Program-made: the position numbers and the translations under genes | In this document: one piece after another, positions 31,288 to 39,442 of the stretch | Layout of the letters: each line of letters begins with the position of its first letter | Numbering within the stretch: the stretch's first letter is position 1 | Assembly: GCA_017509605.1 (NCBI GenBank) | Contig: JAFWPH010000006.1 | Coordinates: 1 to 64,000, forward strand | Direction of reading: 5' to 3' | From: Bacteroidaceae bacterium | GTDB lineage: Bacteria > Bacteroidota > Bacteroidia > Bacteroidales > Bacteroidaceae | DNA: 64,000 nucleotides | Notes under the pieces: generated by a model | Database searches by the model: none | Told to the model about the DNA's origin: nothing | What the model saw: only the letters and a program-made list of their open reading frames with translations

Positions 31288-33752
31288 AAAAGTTCTTCTA
31301 CCTTTATAAGCCAGTGTCAGCCCTCATGTTCATACTGATGGTTTGCCAACAAGTTCAGGCCCAGGAAGCCTTCTACATCTACCGCAACGATGGCGACTTC
31401 AACGGCTTCTTCTTCGATGATGTGAAAAGCATCTCCTATTCCAAGTACGACCTCGACTCCATTGAGCACGATGTCTATGTCGTTGAGGACATCGAGTTGA
31501 ACGACACCATCTATCGTATTCCCCTTGCCGCCATCGACTCCATGGGTTTCCAGCAGCCAGAGATTATCATCAATGAGAACCTATACGAGATTAACGGTCC
31601 TGACAGTCCAGTGAGATCAGGCGGCTTGGGCTACTACTTCGAAGACGAAGACGGCTACACCATCAGATGGTCTTGCGATACCGAAGCCCCCCACCTTCCA
31701 GAGCCTGGCATGATTCTTTATACGCGCTCTTGGAAAAGCAACAGTTATTTGCTCCAGCGCTATGAAGTGATTGATGAAGGTCCGTTTGTTGGCAAAGTGG
31801 TGTCCGTGTCGAGTCCGGAACCATCAGGCTATCTGGGCTGCTCGTGGTACACAGTGGTCTGCGAACCCGTTGACGACATCAGCGATGTGTTTGAGCAGCT
31901 GATATCGGTGGAGCGTCTTGGAGTTGACTCGAATGGCAACACCCGTCGGCGTATGGCCGGTCTTGACAAAGTTCTCCGTCGTGTGAGCGACAGCAAGGAC
32001 TTGACCATTGTGAACCTCGACGGTCACTTTCCCTTCAGCCGTGGCAACGACGACTTCGAATTTCGTGTGAGTCTCGACATGTCGCTGAAAGTCCAAGCCA
32101 ATGTGGCGTACAATATCTCTCGTCAGGACATCCATATCAGCGTTACCCTCAAGGAAGACGCCGAGGTGGGAGTGAGTTTCTCTGCCAAAGCCAACCTTGA
32201 AGACGTGACGACCTGGCATGTGGGTGGTCTTCCTGTCTATTTCCCCAGTCTTCTGCCCATCTTCCAGATAGACCCGTCGCCCGAAGCCTTCATCAAGACC
32301 ACGGGAGACCTGAGTGTGAGCGTCTCCACTCCCAAATTCGCCTATCATGGCACCCAGTACTTCCATCTTGGCACCGATGGTTTGAGAGGTTCGGTCAACA
32401 ACGACCCCACATCCCCTGGTGACGGGAACAAGAGCAACGGTTGGAGTTTCTCTGTTGCCCTCAATGGGTCGTTGCAGGCCGGCAGCAACTTCCCCATGAA
32501 ACTCGAGACCAACCGCTGGGCTAAGAAAGGCATCTATGCCGCAGTTGGCGCCAATGTCTATGTAGGTCCCAAGCTCTCCGCCTCCTTTGCCATCGACCCA
32601 GTAGCAGCCGCCAAGGGCGAGCTCTATGATGCCTTGAGCAGCACCATGATCAAATTCTCGCCAGTCTGTTCAGTATGGGAAGGCATCGGCGAATACTCCT
32701 TCCGCAACAAACCCACCACCAAGACCAAATTCTTCGAAGGCGAGAACAGTTTCTTCGATGTCTCACTTAAACTCTTCCCCGACTTTGAGACTACTGTAGT
32801 CACTCAGCAACCAGAAAGCAACAATAGTCTTTCCTCCACAGTGAAGGCAGACATCTTCCCTCGAGGTTACAGTTTGCCATACGTAGTAGGTCTGGCGGCT
32901 TACAATAGCAAGAAAGAACTCGTCAGCAAGAACTACGAAACGCCAATAGAAGGTGAGGAATGGAATGGAAGAAACCACGAGCACACCTATAGTTTCTTCA
33001 ATTCTTACGAGCAACTATCCAGTGATGTAGAAGTGATAGATGGTACCTACACCATCGTTCCCCTCATCAAAGCCTTTGGCTACGATGTACCTGTGTTCAG
33101 CAGTGGTGTGGAGGTCCATCGTGATTTGCAACCCTATTTGTCCTGGCCCCAAGAAAGCGCAAAAGAAGGCGACGGTGACCCGACCACAGGTTTCGTTGCT
33201 ATCGCCGGCCTTTTGCCCGATGATGTCGTGATATTCGAGATGGTCCGGAGCATGACCTACACCTATGAGAGAAAGGATTCGTGGAGATGGATTGACCGTG
33301 CCTTAGGTAGGTATGAGCACAATATTGAATACGAGAAAGAGAACACGACAGAAGGAGCCGGAGGAGCTAGTTTTGCAGACAGAGGTGGCTATGGTGGCGA
33401 GTTCGATGGTGATGTCCACACTGGTGTATGGAAGCGTCTCGGTGCCGAAACGGCAGGTGCGAGACTCTATTTCCTCACCAACCACTGCAATTCCAGTGAG
33501 CATGAGACAGGGGAATATATCTTTGACCCATATACATTTCTAACCGATGCCGGTAGCACCTACACTGTCAGTAGGCACTATGAGGCCTGCACCTATCGGG
33601 CAAAAATCTTACGCCGTGATGGACGTGTGTTCTATACGAAAACGTTCGACCTATGCGGATACGGGACAAAAACAAATGATTATCGCACTTCTTACAACCA
33701 GAAGATGTACCCTCCTGGATATTCAGACTATTATGTGACATTCAGTTATTAA
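31284..33752 (+). CDS. Large secreted protein of unknown function
   Basis: An 822-residue protein with a signal peptide (about 1-26, ending VQAQ). An N-terminal module (27-110, AFYIYRNDGDFNGFFFDDVK and IPLAAIDSMGF) is related in style to the preceding small protein's N-domain and recurs in Bacteroidota surface proteins. A long beta-rich body with alternating hydrophobic and acidic strands follows. No catalytic motif or membrane anchor is recognised. The start overlaps the previous stop (ATGA), so the two are coupled. It is probably regulated with the preceding gene by the membrane AraC protein. Codon use resembles its neighbours. Confidence 0.65.
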   Translation: MKKFFYLYKPVSALMFILMVCQQVQAQEAFYIYRNDGDFNGFFFDDVKSISYSKYDLDSIEHDVYVVEDIELNDTIYRIPLAAIDSMGFQQPEIIINENLYEINGPDSPVRSGGLGYYFEDEDGYTIRWSCDTEAPHLPEPGMILYTRSWKSNSYLLQRYEVIDEGPFVGKVVSVSSPEPSGYLGCSWYTVVCEPVDDISDVFEQLISVERLGVDSNGNTRRRMAGLDKVLRRVSDSKDLTIVNLDGHFPFSRGNDDFEFRVSLDMSLKVQANVAYNISRQDIHISVTLKEDAEVGVSFSAKANLEDVTTWHVGGLPVYFPSLLPIFQIDPSPEAFIKTTGDLSVSVSTPKFAYHGTQYFHLGTDGLRGSVNNDPTSPGDGNKSNGWSFSVALNGSLQAGSNFPMKLETNRWAKKGIYAAVGANVYVGPKLSASFAIDPVAAAKGELYDALSSTMIKFSPVCSVWEGIGEYSFRNKPTTKTKFFEGENSFFDVSLKLFPDFETTVVTQQPESNNSLSSTVKADIFPRGYSLPYVVGLAAYNSKKELVSKNYETPIEGEEWNGRNHEHTYSFFNSYEQLSSDVEVIDGTYTIVPLIKAFGYDVPVFSSGVEVHRDLQPYLSWPQESAKEGDGDPTTGFVAIAGLLPDDVVIFEMVRSMTYTYERKDSWRWIDRALGRYEHNIEYEKENTTEGAGGASFADRGGYGGEFDGDVHTGVWKRLGAETAGARLYFLTNHCNSSEHETGEYIFDPYTFLTDAGSTYTVSRHYEACTYRAKILRRDGRVFYTKTFDLCGYGTKTNDYRTSYNQKMYPPGYSDYYVTFSY

Positions 33753-33753
33753 A

Positions 33754-33805
33754 GGGGGGGGTAAAAAAGAGTTAAGAGTTAAGAATTAAGAGTTAAGAAA
33801 AAAAA
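33754..33805. repeat. Simple-sequence tract: G8 run and AGAGTTA-type repeats
   Basis: Eight consecutive G (33754-33761) directly after a stop codon, then several AGAGTTA/AGAATTA units and an A9 run. It lies between convergent genes and has no coding potential. Confidence 0.7.
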
Positions 33806-33826
33806 TAATGTCCTGTGCGTAGCGCA
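33798..33826 (-). terminator. Possible terminator after rmuC
   Basis: On the minus strand a short TGCG-CTA-CGCA hairpin is followed, after 10 bases, by nine U. It lies about 65 bases past the rmuC stop. The stem is weak, so this is tentative. Confidence 0.3.
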
Positions 33827-33890
33827 TAATTCCCATGAGCGTAGCGAGTTTACTTCCATTTTTACTCCCGCATTGAGTTGATAATAGCTC

Positions 33891-35282
33891 CTACTGAGCA
33901 GGTGGCAGAGGGTTTTTCGCACTTGGCTTGGCTCCGAGTTGTATGAGTTTGTTGGCAGTAGTGATGATGCTTTGTCCGTGAGGCTCGAGTTTGGCCTTCG
34001 CGTTGTCGAACGACTTCTGGGCATTTTCGAGTGCCTTGCCGAGCGCCTCGTAATGCTTGAGGAATTGCCCCACGCGGTCGAGCATCTCTTCCGCCAAGTG
34101 ATAGACCTGCTCATGCTGCTGTGCCTGCTTGATTTGCGTCCAGGTGTGGTTGATGATGCGCAGAGCTGCGAAAAGCGTCTGTTCGTCGGCAATGAACACA
34201 TTCTGCTCCATGGCCTTGCGCCAGAGGTCAGGCTGGGCGTTGAGCGCTGTCCAAAGCGCCCCTGAGTGGGGGACGAACATGATGACATAGTCCATCTTCA
34301 CCTTGGGCGGCTGAATATAAGAGGAATAGTTCTTTTGCGACAGTTCCTTCACATGTCGGTTGATGCTGTCTATGTGGAGTTGCAGGAAACGTTGTTTGTC
34401 GTCCTCGTTCTCCGCATTGACATAGTCGATGAAGTTGGCCAGCGACACCTTGGCGTCGATGATGACTTCCCTTTGCTGGTCGAGATGCAGTATGACATCG
34501 GGCCGCATGGAAGCGCCGTCGTCGGTCTTGACCACATTGCCGTTTTGGTCGCGGATGACCGATTGTGTATCGTAGTGGATGCCCTTGGTGAGGCCTTGAG
34601 AGGCAAGCAGTTCGTCGAGCACCGTCTCTCCCCAATCGCCCTGCACTTTCGTGCGTTGTTTGAACACCCGTGCCAGTTCATCGGCGCTTTGTTTGGCAGA
34701 CTCGCTTTGCCGCATCATGTGCTCGATGTTGGTGCGCATCTCTGTGGTCATGGCAGTCTGTTTGATGGTGTTGTCGTCCATGGCTTTCTTCATCTTGTCG
34801 ATGGTCTCGCGTAGTGGCGTGACGATAGCGCCGATATTGGCATTGCTCGATTCGGCAAATTCTTTCTGTCTATCCCGCAGCATATCGTTGGCGGCGTTCT
34901 TCACCTGTTCCGTCATACGGAGGATGGTCTCGTCGAACCTCTGTTGCAGTGCCTCGATAGCATCTTTGTGCCTTCGTTCCTGTTCCTGCATGGTTTGCTG
35001 GTGGAGTTTGTCGCTCTCCTTCATCTGCCGGTCGTAAAGGTCGTGCTGGGCGTTGATGTCGCGTTCATAATCCTCGTTGACCGCATTGATGTCGGCCTCA
35101 TACCTTTCCTTGGCCAGCCGCAGTTCTTTCTCGCAGTTGTCCTTGACCGCCTGCAGTTGGTACTGCAAGAGTTCTATTTGGGTGGATAGTTTTCCGTTCT
35201 TGTTTTTGCCGATGATGGTGCCAATCAGCCATCCCAAGATAATTCCAAATAATGCAGCGATGATGATATAAATAATGTCCAT
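33891..35282 (-). CDS. rmuC: DNA recombination protein RmuC homologue
   Basis: A 463-residue protein: N-terminal membrane helix (about 4-23, IIIAALFGIILGWLIGTII), long coiled coil (about 28-150, rich in Glu, Arg and Gln), and the RmuC domain (about 150-430) with nuclease-like motifs QGDWGETVLDELLASQGL, MRPDVILHLDQQREVIIDAK and IMFVPHSGALWTAL. RmuC limits recombination at inverted repeats; the fold is related to restriction-type nucleases. Last gene of the co-oriented set with nspC (15-base gap), uvrD-type helicase and a small secreted protein. Confidence 0.92.
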   Translation of the reverse strand: MDIIYIIIAALFGIILGWLIGTIIGKNKNGKLSTQIELLQYQLQAVKDNCEKELRLAKERYEADINAVNEDYERDINAQHDLYDRQMKESDKLHQQTMQEQERRHKDAIEALQQRFDETILRMTEQVKNAANDMLRDRQKEFAESSNANIGAIVTPLRETIDKMKKAMDDNTIKQTAMTTEMRTNIEHMMRQSESAKQSADELARVFKQRTKVQGDWGETVLDELLASQGLTKGIHYDTQSVIRDQNGNVVKTDDGASMRPDVILHLDQQREVIIDAKVSLANFIDYVNAENEDDKQRFLQLHIDSINRHVKELSQKNYSSYIQPPKVKMDYVIMFVPHSGALWTALNAQPDLWRKAMEQNVFIADEQTLFAALRIINHTWTQIKQAQQHEQVYHLAEEMLDRVGQFLKHYEALGKALENAQKSFDNAKAKLEPHGQSIITTANKLIQLGAKPSAKNPLPPAQ

Positions 35283-35297
35283 GGCAGTAACATGCTA

Positions 35298-36485
35298 TCA
35301 ATCCATTCGGTCGCGGTAGTCCTGGTAGGAGAAAGAGCGGAGCAACTGGAAGGAGCCGTCGCTATGGAGCATGCCGATGGAGGGGTGTGAGATGCCATTG
35401 AACATGTTGGTTTTCACGGTGGTGTAGTGGATCATGTCCTCGAAGATGATCCGTTCGCCCACTTGCAGTTCATGGTCGAACTGCCAAAGTCCCATGAAAT
35501 CGCCACTCAAGCAGCTGTTTCCACCAAGGCGATAGATGTGTTCTCCCTTTCTGGCATCGTCGAGGCTTTCGCTTTCGATGGTCACTGCTCCGCGAACCTC
35601 TGGATGATAAGGCATCTCAAGGCAGTCGGGCATGTGGCAAGTGAAACTTACATCAAGAATGGCCGTTTTCACACCTGAATTCTCCACCACATCGACCACC
35701 GAAGCCACCAGCGGTCCAGTCTGCCAAGCGAAGGCAGACCCAGGCTCAAGAATGACCTTGAGCCAGGGATAACGTTTTCTCAATCCCTTGAGCAGTCCAA
35801 TCAAATGTTCCACATCATAGTCCTTGCGTGTCATGAGGTGTCCACCTCCGAGGTTGAGCCATTCAATCTGGTCGAACCAACGTGAGAACTTGTCCTCGAT
35901 ATGGACAAGGGTGCGTTCGAGCGCGTAAGAATCGTTTTCACAATGGCAATGCACATGGAAGCCACGGATGCCCTCAGGCAGTCTTTCTGGCAGGTCGGCC
36001 GCCATGACGCCGAAGCGACTTCCCGGCGCACAAGGGTTATAGAGCAAGGTCTCTATCTCAGAATATTCCGGATTGACGCGCAGTCCGACTTGCACGGGTT
36101 CCTCGTCATTTCTATTGTGTTCCACAATCAGTGGGTAGAACCGTTGGTACTGACTGAGAGAGTTGAACGTGAGGCACTTACTGCAAGCCAGGATTTGCTT
36201 GAACTCTTCCTCGGTATAAGCAGGTGAATAGGTATGCGCCCTGCTGCCGAACTCCTCGAATGCCAACCTCGCCTCGAAAAGCGAACTGGCTGTGGTATGG
36301 CTGATATACTCACGGAAGATGGGAAAGGTTTTCCAGAGCGCGAAGGCCTTGAAGGCGAGGATGATCTCCGCCCCACTCTCCTCCGCCACCCGATGAATCA
36401 GTTGGAGGTTACGTCGGAGCAAGTCCTCTTCCACCACATAGCATGGTGAGGGAATCTGGTTGAGATGAGCTGTAAGTTTATCCAT
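35298..36485 (-). CDS. nspC: Carboxynorspermidine decarboxylase
   Basis: A 395-residue PLP enzyme of the alanine-racemase fold that decarboxylates carboxy(nor)spermidine, the last step of the alternative spermidine pathway used by Bacteroidota. Features: N-terminal TPSP-like IPSPCYVVEEDLLRRN, the PLP-Lys in LAFKAFALWKTF near 44, LNLGGGHLMTRKDYD, EPGSAFAW and the active-site Cys region GNSCLSGDFMG. ATG 36485 (MDKLTAHLNQIPSPCYV) is used; an open frame continues upstream to 36710 but overlaps the helicase gene and is not protein-like. It starts 23 bases after the helicase stop. Confidence 0.93.
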   Translation of the reverse strand: MDKLTAHLNQIPSPCYVVEEDLLRRNLQLIHRVAEESGAEIILAFKAFALWKTFPIFREYISHTTASSLFEARLAFEEFGSRAHTYSPAYTEEEFKQILACSKCLTFNSLSQYQRFYPLIVEHNRNDEEPVQVGLRVNPEYSEIETLLYNPCAPGSRFGVMAADLPERLPEGIRGFHVHCHCENDSYALERTLVHIEDKFSRWFDQIEWLNLGGGHLMTRKDYDVEHLIGLLKGLRKRYPWLKVILEPGSAFAWQTGPLVASVVDVVENSGVKTAILDVSFTCHMPDCLEMPYHPEVRGAVTIESESLDDARKGEHIYRLGGNSCLSGDFMGLWQFDHELQVGERIIFEDMIHYTTVKTNMFNGISHPSIGMLHSDGSFQLLRSFSYQDYRDRMD

Positions 36486-36508
36486 TGTTGATTGGTTCGT
36501 TTGAGTGA

Positions 36509-38893
36509 TTACCCGATGACTGTCAGTCGCGCGTATTTGACGAGCAGCACCTTCGATCCGGAGTTGTCGAACTGCACGGTCACCTTGCATCCATCGCCAG
36601 CCCCACTGACCGATGTGATGGTTCCCGGTCCGAACCGGTCGTGACGAATGCGGCTGCCCACATGGAGATCGGCTGGTGGGGCCGAAGGACTGGCTTGAGT
36701 AGAAGAGCAAGAAGAGCTAGAAGAACTAGGGCGACTAGAAGAACTAGTGGGACTAGTGGGACTAGGGCGACTAGGGCGACTAGGGCGACTATAAGAACTA
36801 GTGGGGATAGTGGGACGGGAAGTGGAGGGGGCTTGGTTTGTCCTGTAGGAAGAGAAGACATCAGTACTGCTCTTCCTAACCCAGGGCAGTTCCACGTCCC
36901 TGTTCACAGGTCTCGAGTTGCCTTTGCCCGTCTCGATGTAACATCGGTCGATGTCGCGGAGGAAACGGCTGGGATTTCCGAACTCCATCTTTCCGTATCT
37001 GTAGCGGCTCTTAGCGTATGTCAGGAAGCAATGTGTCTTGGCCCTGGTGATGGCCACATAGAAGAGCCGTCGTTCCTCCTCCATCTCTCGCAGGGAGCCC
37101 GAGCCCATCTGGCTGGGGAAGAGGTTCTCCTCCAGTCCCACGACGAATACGGTCTGGAATTCCAGTCCCTTGGCAGAGTGAACGGTCATCAGTGTGATTT
37201 TCTCCTCTGAATCGCCCTTATCGGTATCGACATCCGAGAGGAGAGACACCTCAGAAAGATAATCACTGATGGAGACATTCTGATTGTCCTCTTCCTGTCG
37301 GCTTTTCACGAAGTCGTCAAGACCGTTGACCATTTCGTTCACGTTCTCCTGCCGGCTGAGGTTCTCCACTGAATTGTCCTGATAGATATCATTGATGATG
37401 CCACATTCCTTGACAATCGTCACTCCCGCTTTATCAGCAGTTTCCGTTGCTGCCAGCTGTTGGAAACGCTGAATCATCTCCCTGAACTTCACCAGGCGCG
37501 TCAGTGTGGCCCCGCTGATCGACAGTCCAAGTCTTTCGGGATGCAGCAACACCTCCCACAGGCTGACGTGGTTTCGGTTGGCCGTCTCGACAATCTTGTT
37601 GAGGGTTGTATTGCCAATCCCTCGTGCGGGATAGTTGATGACTCGTTTGAAGGCCTCCTCGTCATCGGGGTTGACAGCAAGACGGAAATACGCGATGATG
37701 TCCTTGATTTCCTTTCGCTGGTAGAACGACAGACCGCCATAGATCTTGTAAGGCATGTTGTTCAGTCGCAGTTCGTCCTCGAAAATACGGCTCTGTGCGT
37801 TCGTACGATAGAGGATGGCGAAGTCGGAGTAAGCGCATCTTTCTTTCCGTATGAGTTCCTTGATGCTCCTCACCACAATCTCTCCTTCCTGCTTGTCGGA
37901 ATAAGCCTCGAAGAGGTGGAGTTTGTCGCCCGTTTCCTTATCGGAGAACACATCCTTACGGATTTGCCGGCTGTTCTTAGCGATGAGGCTGTTAGCGGCA
38001 TTGACGATGTTCTGTGTGGAGCGGTAGTTCTGCTCCAGTTTGAATAGTCTGGCGTTGTTGTAGAGGTTACGGAAAGTGAGGATATTGTCGATGTTGGCGC
38101 CTCTGAACGAATAGATGCTCTGGGCGTCGTCGCCGACCACACAGACATGCTGATGCTTTTGGGAGAGTTGCCAGACGATTCTGTGCTGGGCAAAATTGGT
38201 GTCTTGGTACTCATCCACGAGAATGTACTTGAATCGTTGCTCATATCGGTCAAGGATTTCGGGATGCTGTTCGAAGAGTCTGTGTGTGTAGAGCAGGATA
38301 TCGTCGAAGTCCATGGCCTGCGCGTTGCGGCATCTCTCCTCGTATCTGTGGAAGATGTCGGAGAAAGCCGGCACCCGTTCTCGCACATCGGTCTGCATGT
38401 TCGCGGGGTTGTCTTTGTATTGTTGGGCATCCACCAGTTGGTTCTTGGCATTGGAGATACGATTGAGCAGTTCGGCTGGTTTATAGAGTTTGTCGTCGAG
38501 TTGCATCTCCTTGATGATGGTCTTGATGAGCGACTTGCTGTCGGTGGTATCATAGACCGTGAAATTGTTGCCGAATCCGATAGCCTGGTGCTCGGCCCTG
38601 AGTATTCGTAGAAACACGGAATGGAATGTTCCCATCCACACATACCGTGCCACCTCATTGCCCACTTGGGCAGCAATACGCGTTTTCATTTCGTTCGCCG
38701 CCTTGTTGGTAAATGTAAGTGCGAGTATGGACCATGGAGTGTAGCCGAGTTCCTTAATGAGGTATGCCACCTTATATGTAAGCACACGTGTTTTGCCAGA
38801 CCCAGCGCCCGCAATGACGAGAGAGGGTCCATCACAGTATTCCACGGCGGCTTTTTGTCCAGGATTGAATCCTTCGAGCAGATTGTTCTCCAT
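36509..38893 (-). CDS. pcrA: UvrD/PcrA-type 3'-5' DNA helicase
   Basis: A 794-residue superfamily 1A helicase for repair and removal of recombination proteins. Motifs: Walker A GAGSGKTR near 31, Ia LTFTNKAANEM, II VDEYQDTN, III GDDAQSIYSFRGA, IV LEQNYRS, V TLMTVHSAKGLE, VI FYVAITRAK. A Ser/Arg/Pro/Thr-rich linker (about 694-731) is encoded by a 9-bp minisatellite, followed by a C-terminal Tudor-like domain (VGSRIRHDRFGPGTITSV). It lies six bases after the small secreted protein gene. PcrA and UvrD cannot be separated by eye; the tail favours the PcrA type. Confidence 0.93.
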   Translation of the reverse strand: MENNLLEGFNPGQKAAVEYCDGPSLVIAGAGSGKTRVLTYKVAYLIKELGYTPWSILALTFTNKAANEMKTRIAAQVGNEVARYVWMGTFHSVFLRILRAEHQAIGFGNNFTVYDTTDSKSLIKTIIKEMQLDDKLYKPAELLNRISNAKNQLVDAQQYKDNPANMQTDVRERVPAFSDIFHRYEERCRNAQAMDFDDILLYTHRLFEQHPEILDRYEQRFKYILVDEYQDTNFAQHRIVWQLSQKHQHVCVVGDDAQSIYSFRGANIDNILTFRNLYNNARLFKLEQNYRSTQNIVNAANSLIAKNSRQIRKDVFSDKETGDKLHLFEAYSDKQEGEIVVRSIKELIRKERCAYSDFAILYRTNAQSRIFEDELRLNNMPYKIYGGLSFYQRKEIKDIIAYFRLAVNPDDEEAFKRVINYPARGIGNTTLNKIVETANRNHVSLWEVLLHPERLGLSISGATLTRLVKFREMIQRFQQLAATETADKAGVTIVKECGIINDIYQDNSVENLSRQENVNEMVNGLDDFVKSRQEEDNQNVSISDYLSEVSLLSDVDTDKGDSEEKITLMTVHSAKGLEFQTVFVVGLEENLFPSQMGSGSLREMEEERRLFYVAITRAKTHCFLTYAKSRYRYGKMEFGNPSRFLRDIDRCYIETGKGNSRPVNRDVELPWVRKSSTDVFSSYRTNQAPSTSRPTIPTSSYSRPSRPSRPSPTSPTSSSSRPSSSSSSCSSTQASPSAPPADLHVGSRIRHDRFGPGTITSVSGAGDGCKVTVQFDNSGSKVLLVKYARLTVIG
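36711..36810. repeat. 9-bp minisatellite rich in CTAG inside the helicase gene
   Basis: About eleven 9-base units, most ending in CTAG, with variants GAACTAG, GCGACTAG and GGGACTAG. CTAG occurs at 36717, 36726, 36735, 36744, 36753, 36762, 36771, 36780 and 36798. The period keeps the reading frame and encodes the Ser/Arg/Pro linker before the C-terminal domain. Confidence 0.85.
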
Positions 38894-38899
38894 CTGTAG

Positions 38900-39313
38900 T
38901 TATTGCCTGGTAAACACCAGTGTCTTGGGTAGTTTCACGTACTTATTGCCTTTAATGCCCTTGATATACCCATCTTCTTGTTGTATCTCAAGGCTTTCGG
39001 CAGTGACTTTCAGTTTGAGGTCCTGTGCATCGGAACCTTTCTCCGAGACGACCCTGACCACGGCCGTGTCTTCGTTGATGTCCTTGACCTTGAGGAACAT
39101 CCAGCAGCCGTTGATTTGGCCTTGCAGAAAGCCGTAGCACATCTCGAGTTCCAGTCCCGGCACCTCAATGGCCTCGTCGTAGAGGTTGAGTTGGCACTGG
39201 ATGTTGAGTTCGGCGTTCTTGAACTTTCCCTTGAACAGGGAATCGGTTGCTTCCTGAGCCAATATGGTCATGGGTAGCATCATCATGGCCAACAAAGTAA
39301 GATATTTCTTCAT
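38900..39313 (-). CDS. Small exported protein of unknown function
   Basis: A 137-residue protein with a signal peptide (about 1-19, MMLPMTILAQ) and a compact beta-rich mature part (LNIQCQLNLYDEAIEVPGLE, GCWMFLKVKDINEDTAVVRV). It has two Cys in the mature part besides no lipobox, so it is likely periplasmic. The family is not recognised. First gene of the transcript with the helicase, nspC and rmuC; a -7 element (TAATTTTG) lies 31 bases upstream. Confidence 0.65.
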   Translation of the reverse strand: MKKYLTLLAMMMLPMTILAQEATDSLFKGKFKNAELNIQCQLNLYDEAIEVPGLELEMCYGFLQGQINGCWMFLKVKDINEDTAVVRVVSEKGSDAQDLKLKVTAESLEIQQEDGYIKGIKGNKYVKLPKTLVFTRQ

Positions 39314-39343
39314 TTCGCGAAAGGATAATTCAGTTTAACCCCA

Positions 39344-39351
39344 CAAAATTA
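39344..39351 (-). promoter_or_regulatory. Probable -7 element for the small-exported-protein/helicase transcript
   Basis: The minus strand reads TAATTTTG, 31 bases before the start of the 137-residue protein, in AT-rich sequence. The -33 element is uncertain. Confidence 0.45.
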
Positions 39352-39442
39352 GCATTTATATCTCATAAAAAGAAACAATACCGTCGGGATTAGAAAAAAT
39401 TAACGATAAGCAGAACAAGAAATAACCACTCAACCGGGGCCA

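Noticed and set aside
36486-36710. 75-codon N-terminal extension of the carboxynorspermidine decarboxylase
   Set aside because: Overlaps the helicase C-terminus and does not fit the family N-terminus, which starts at 36485.
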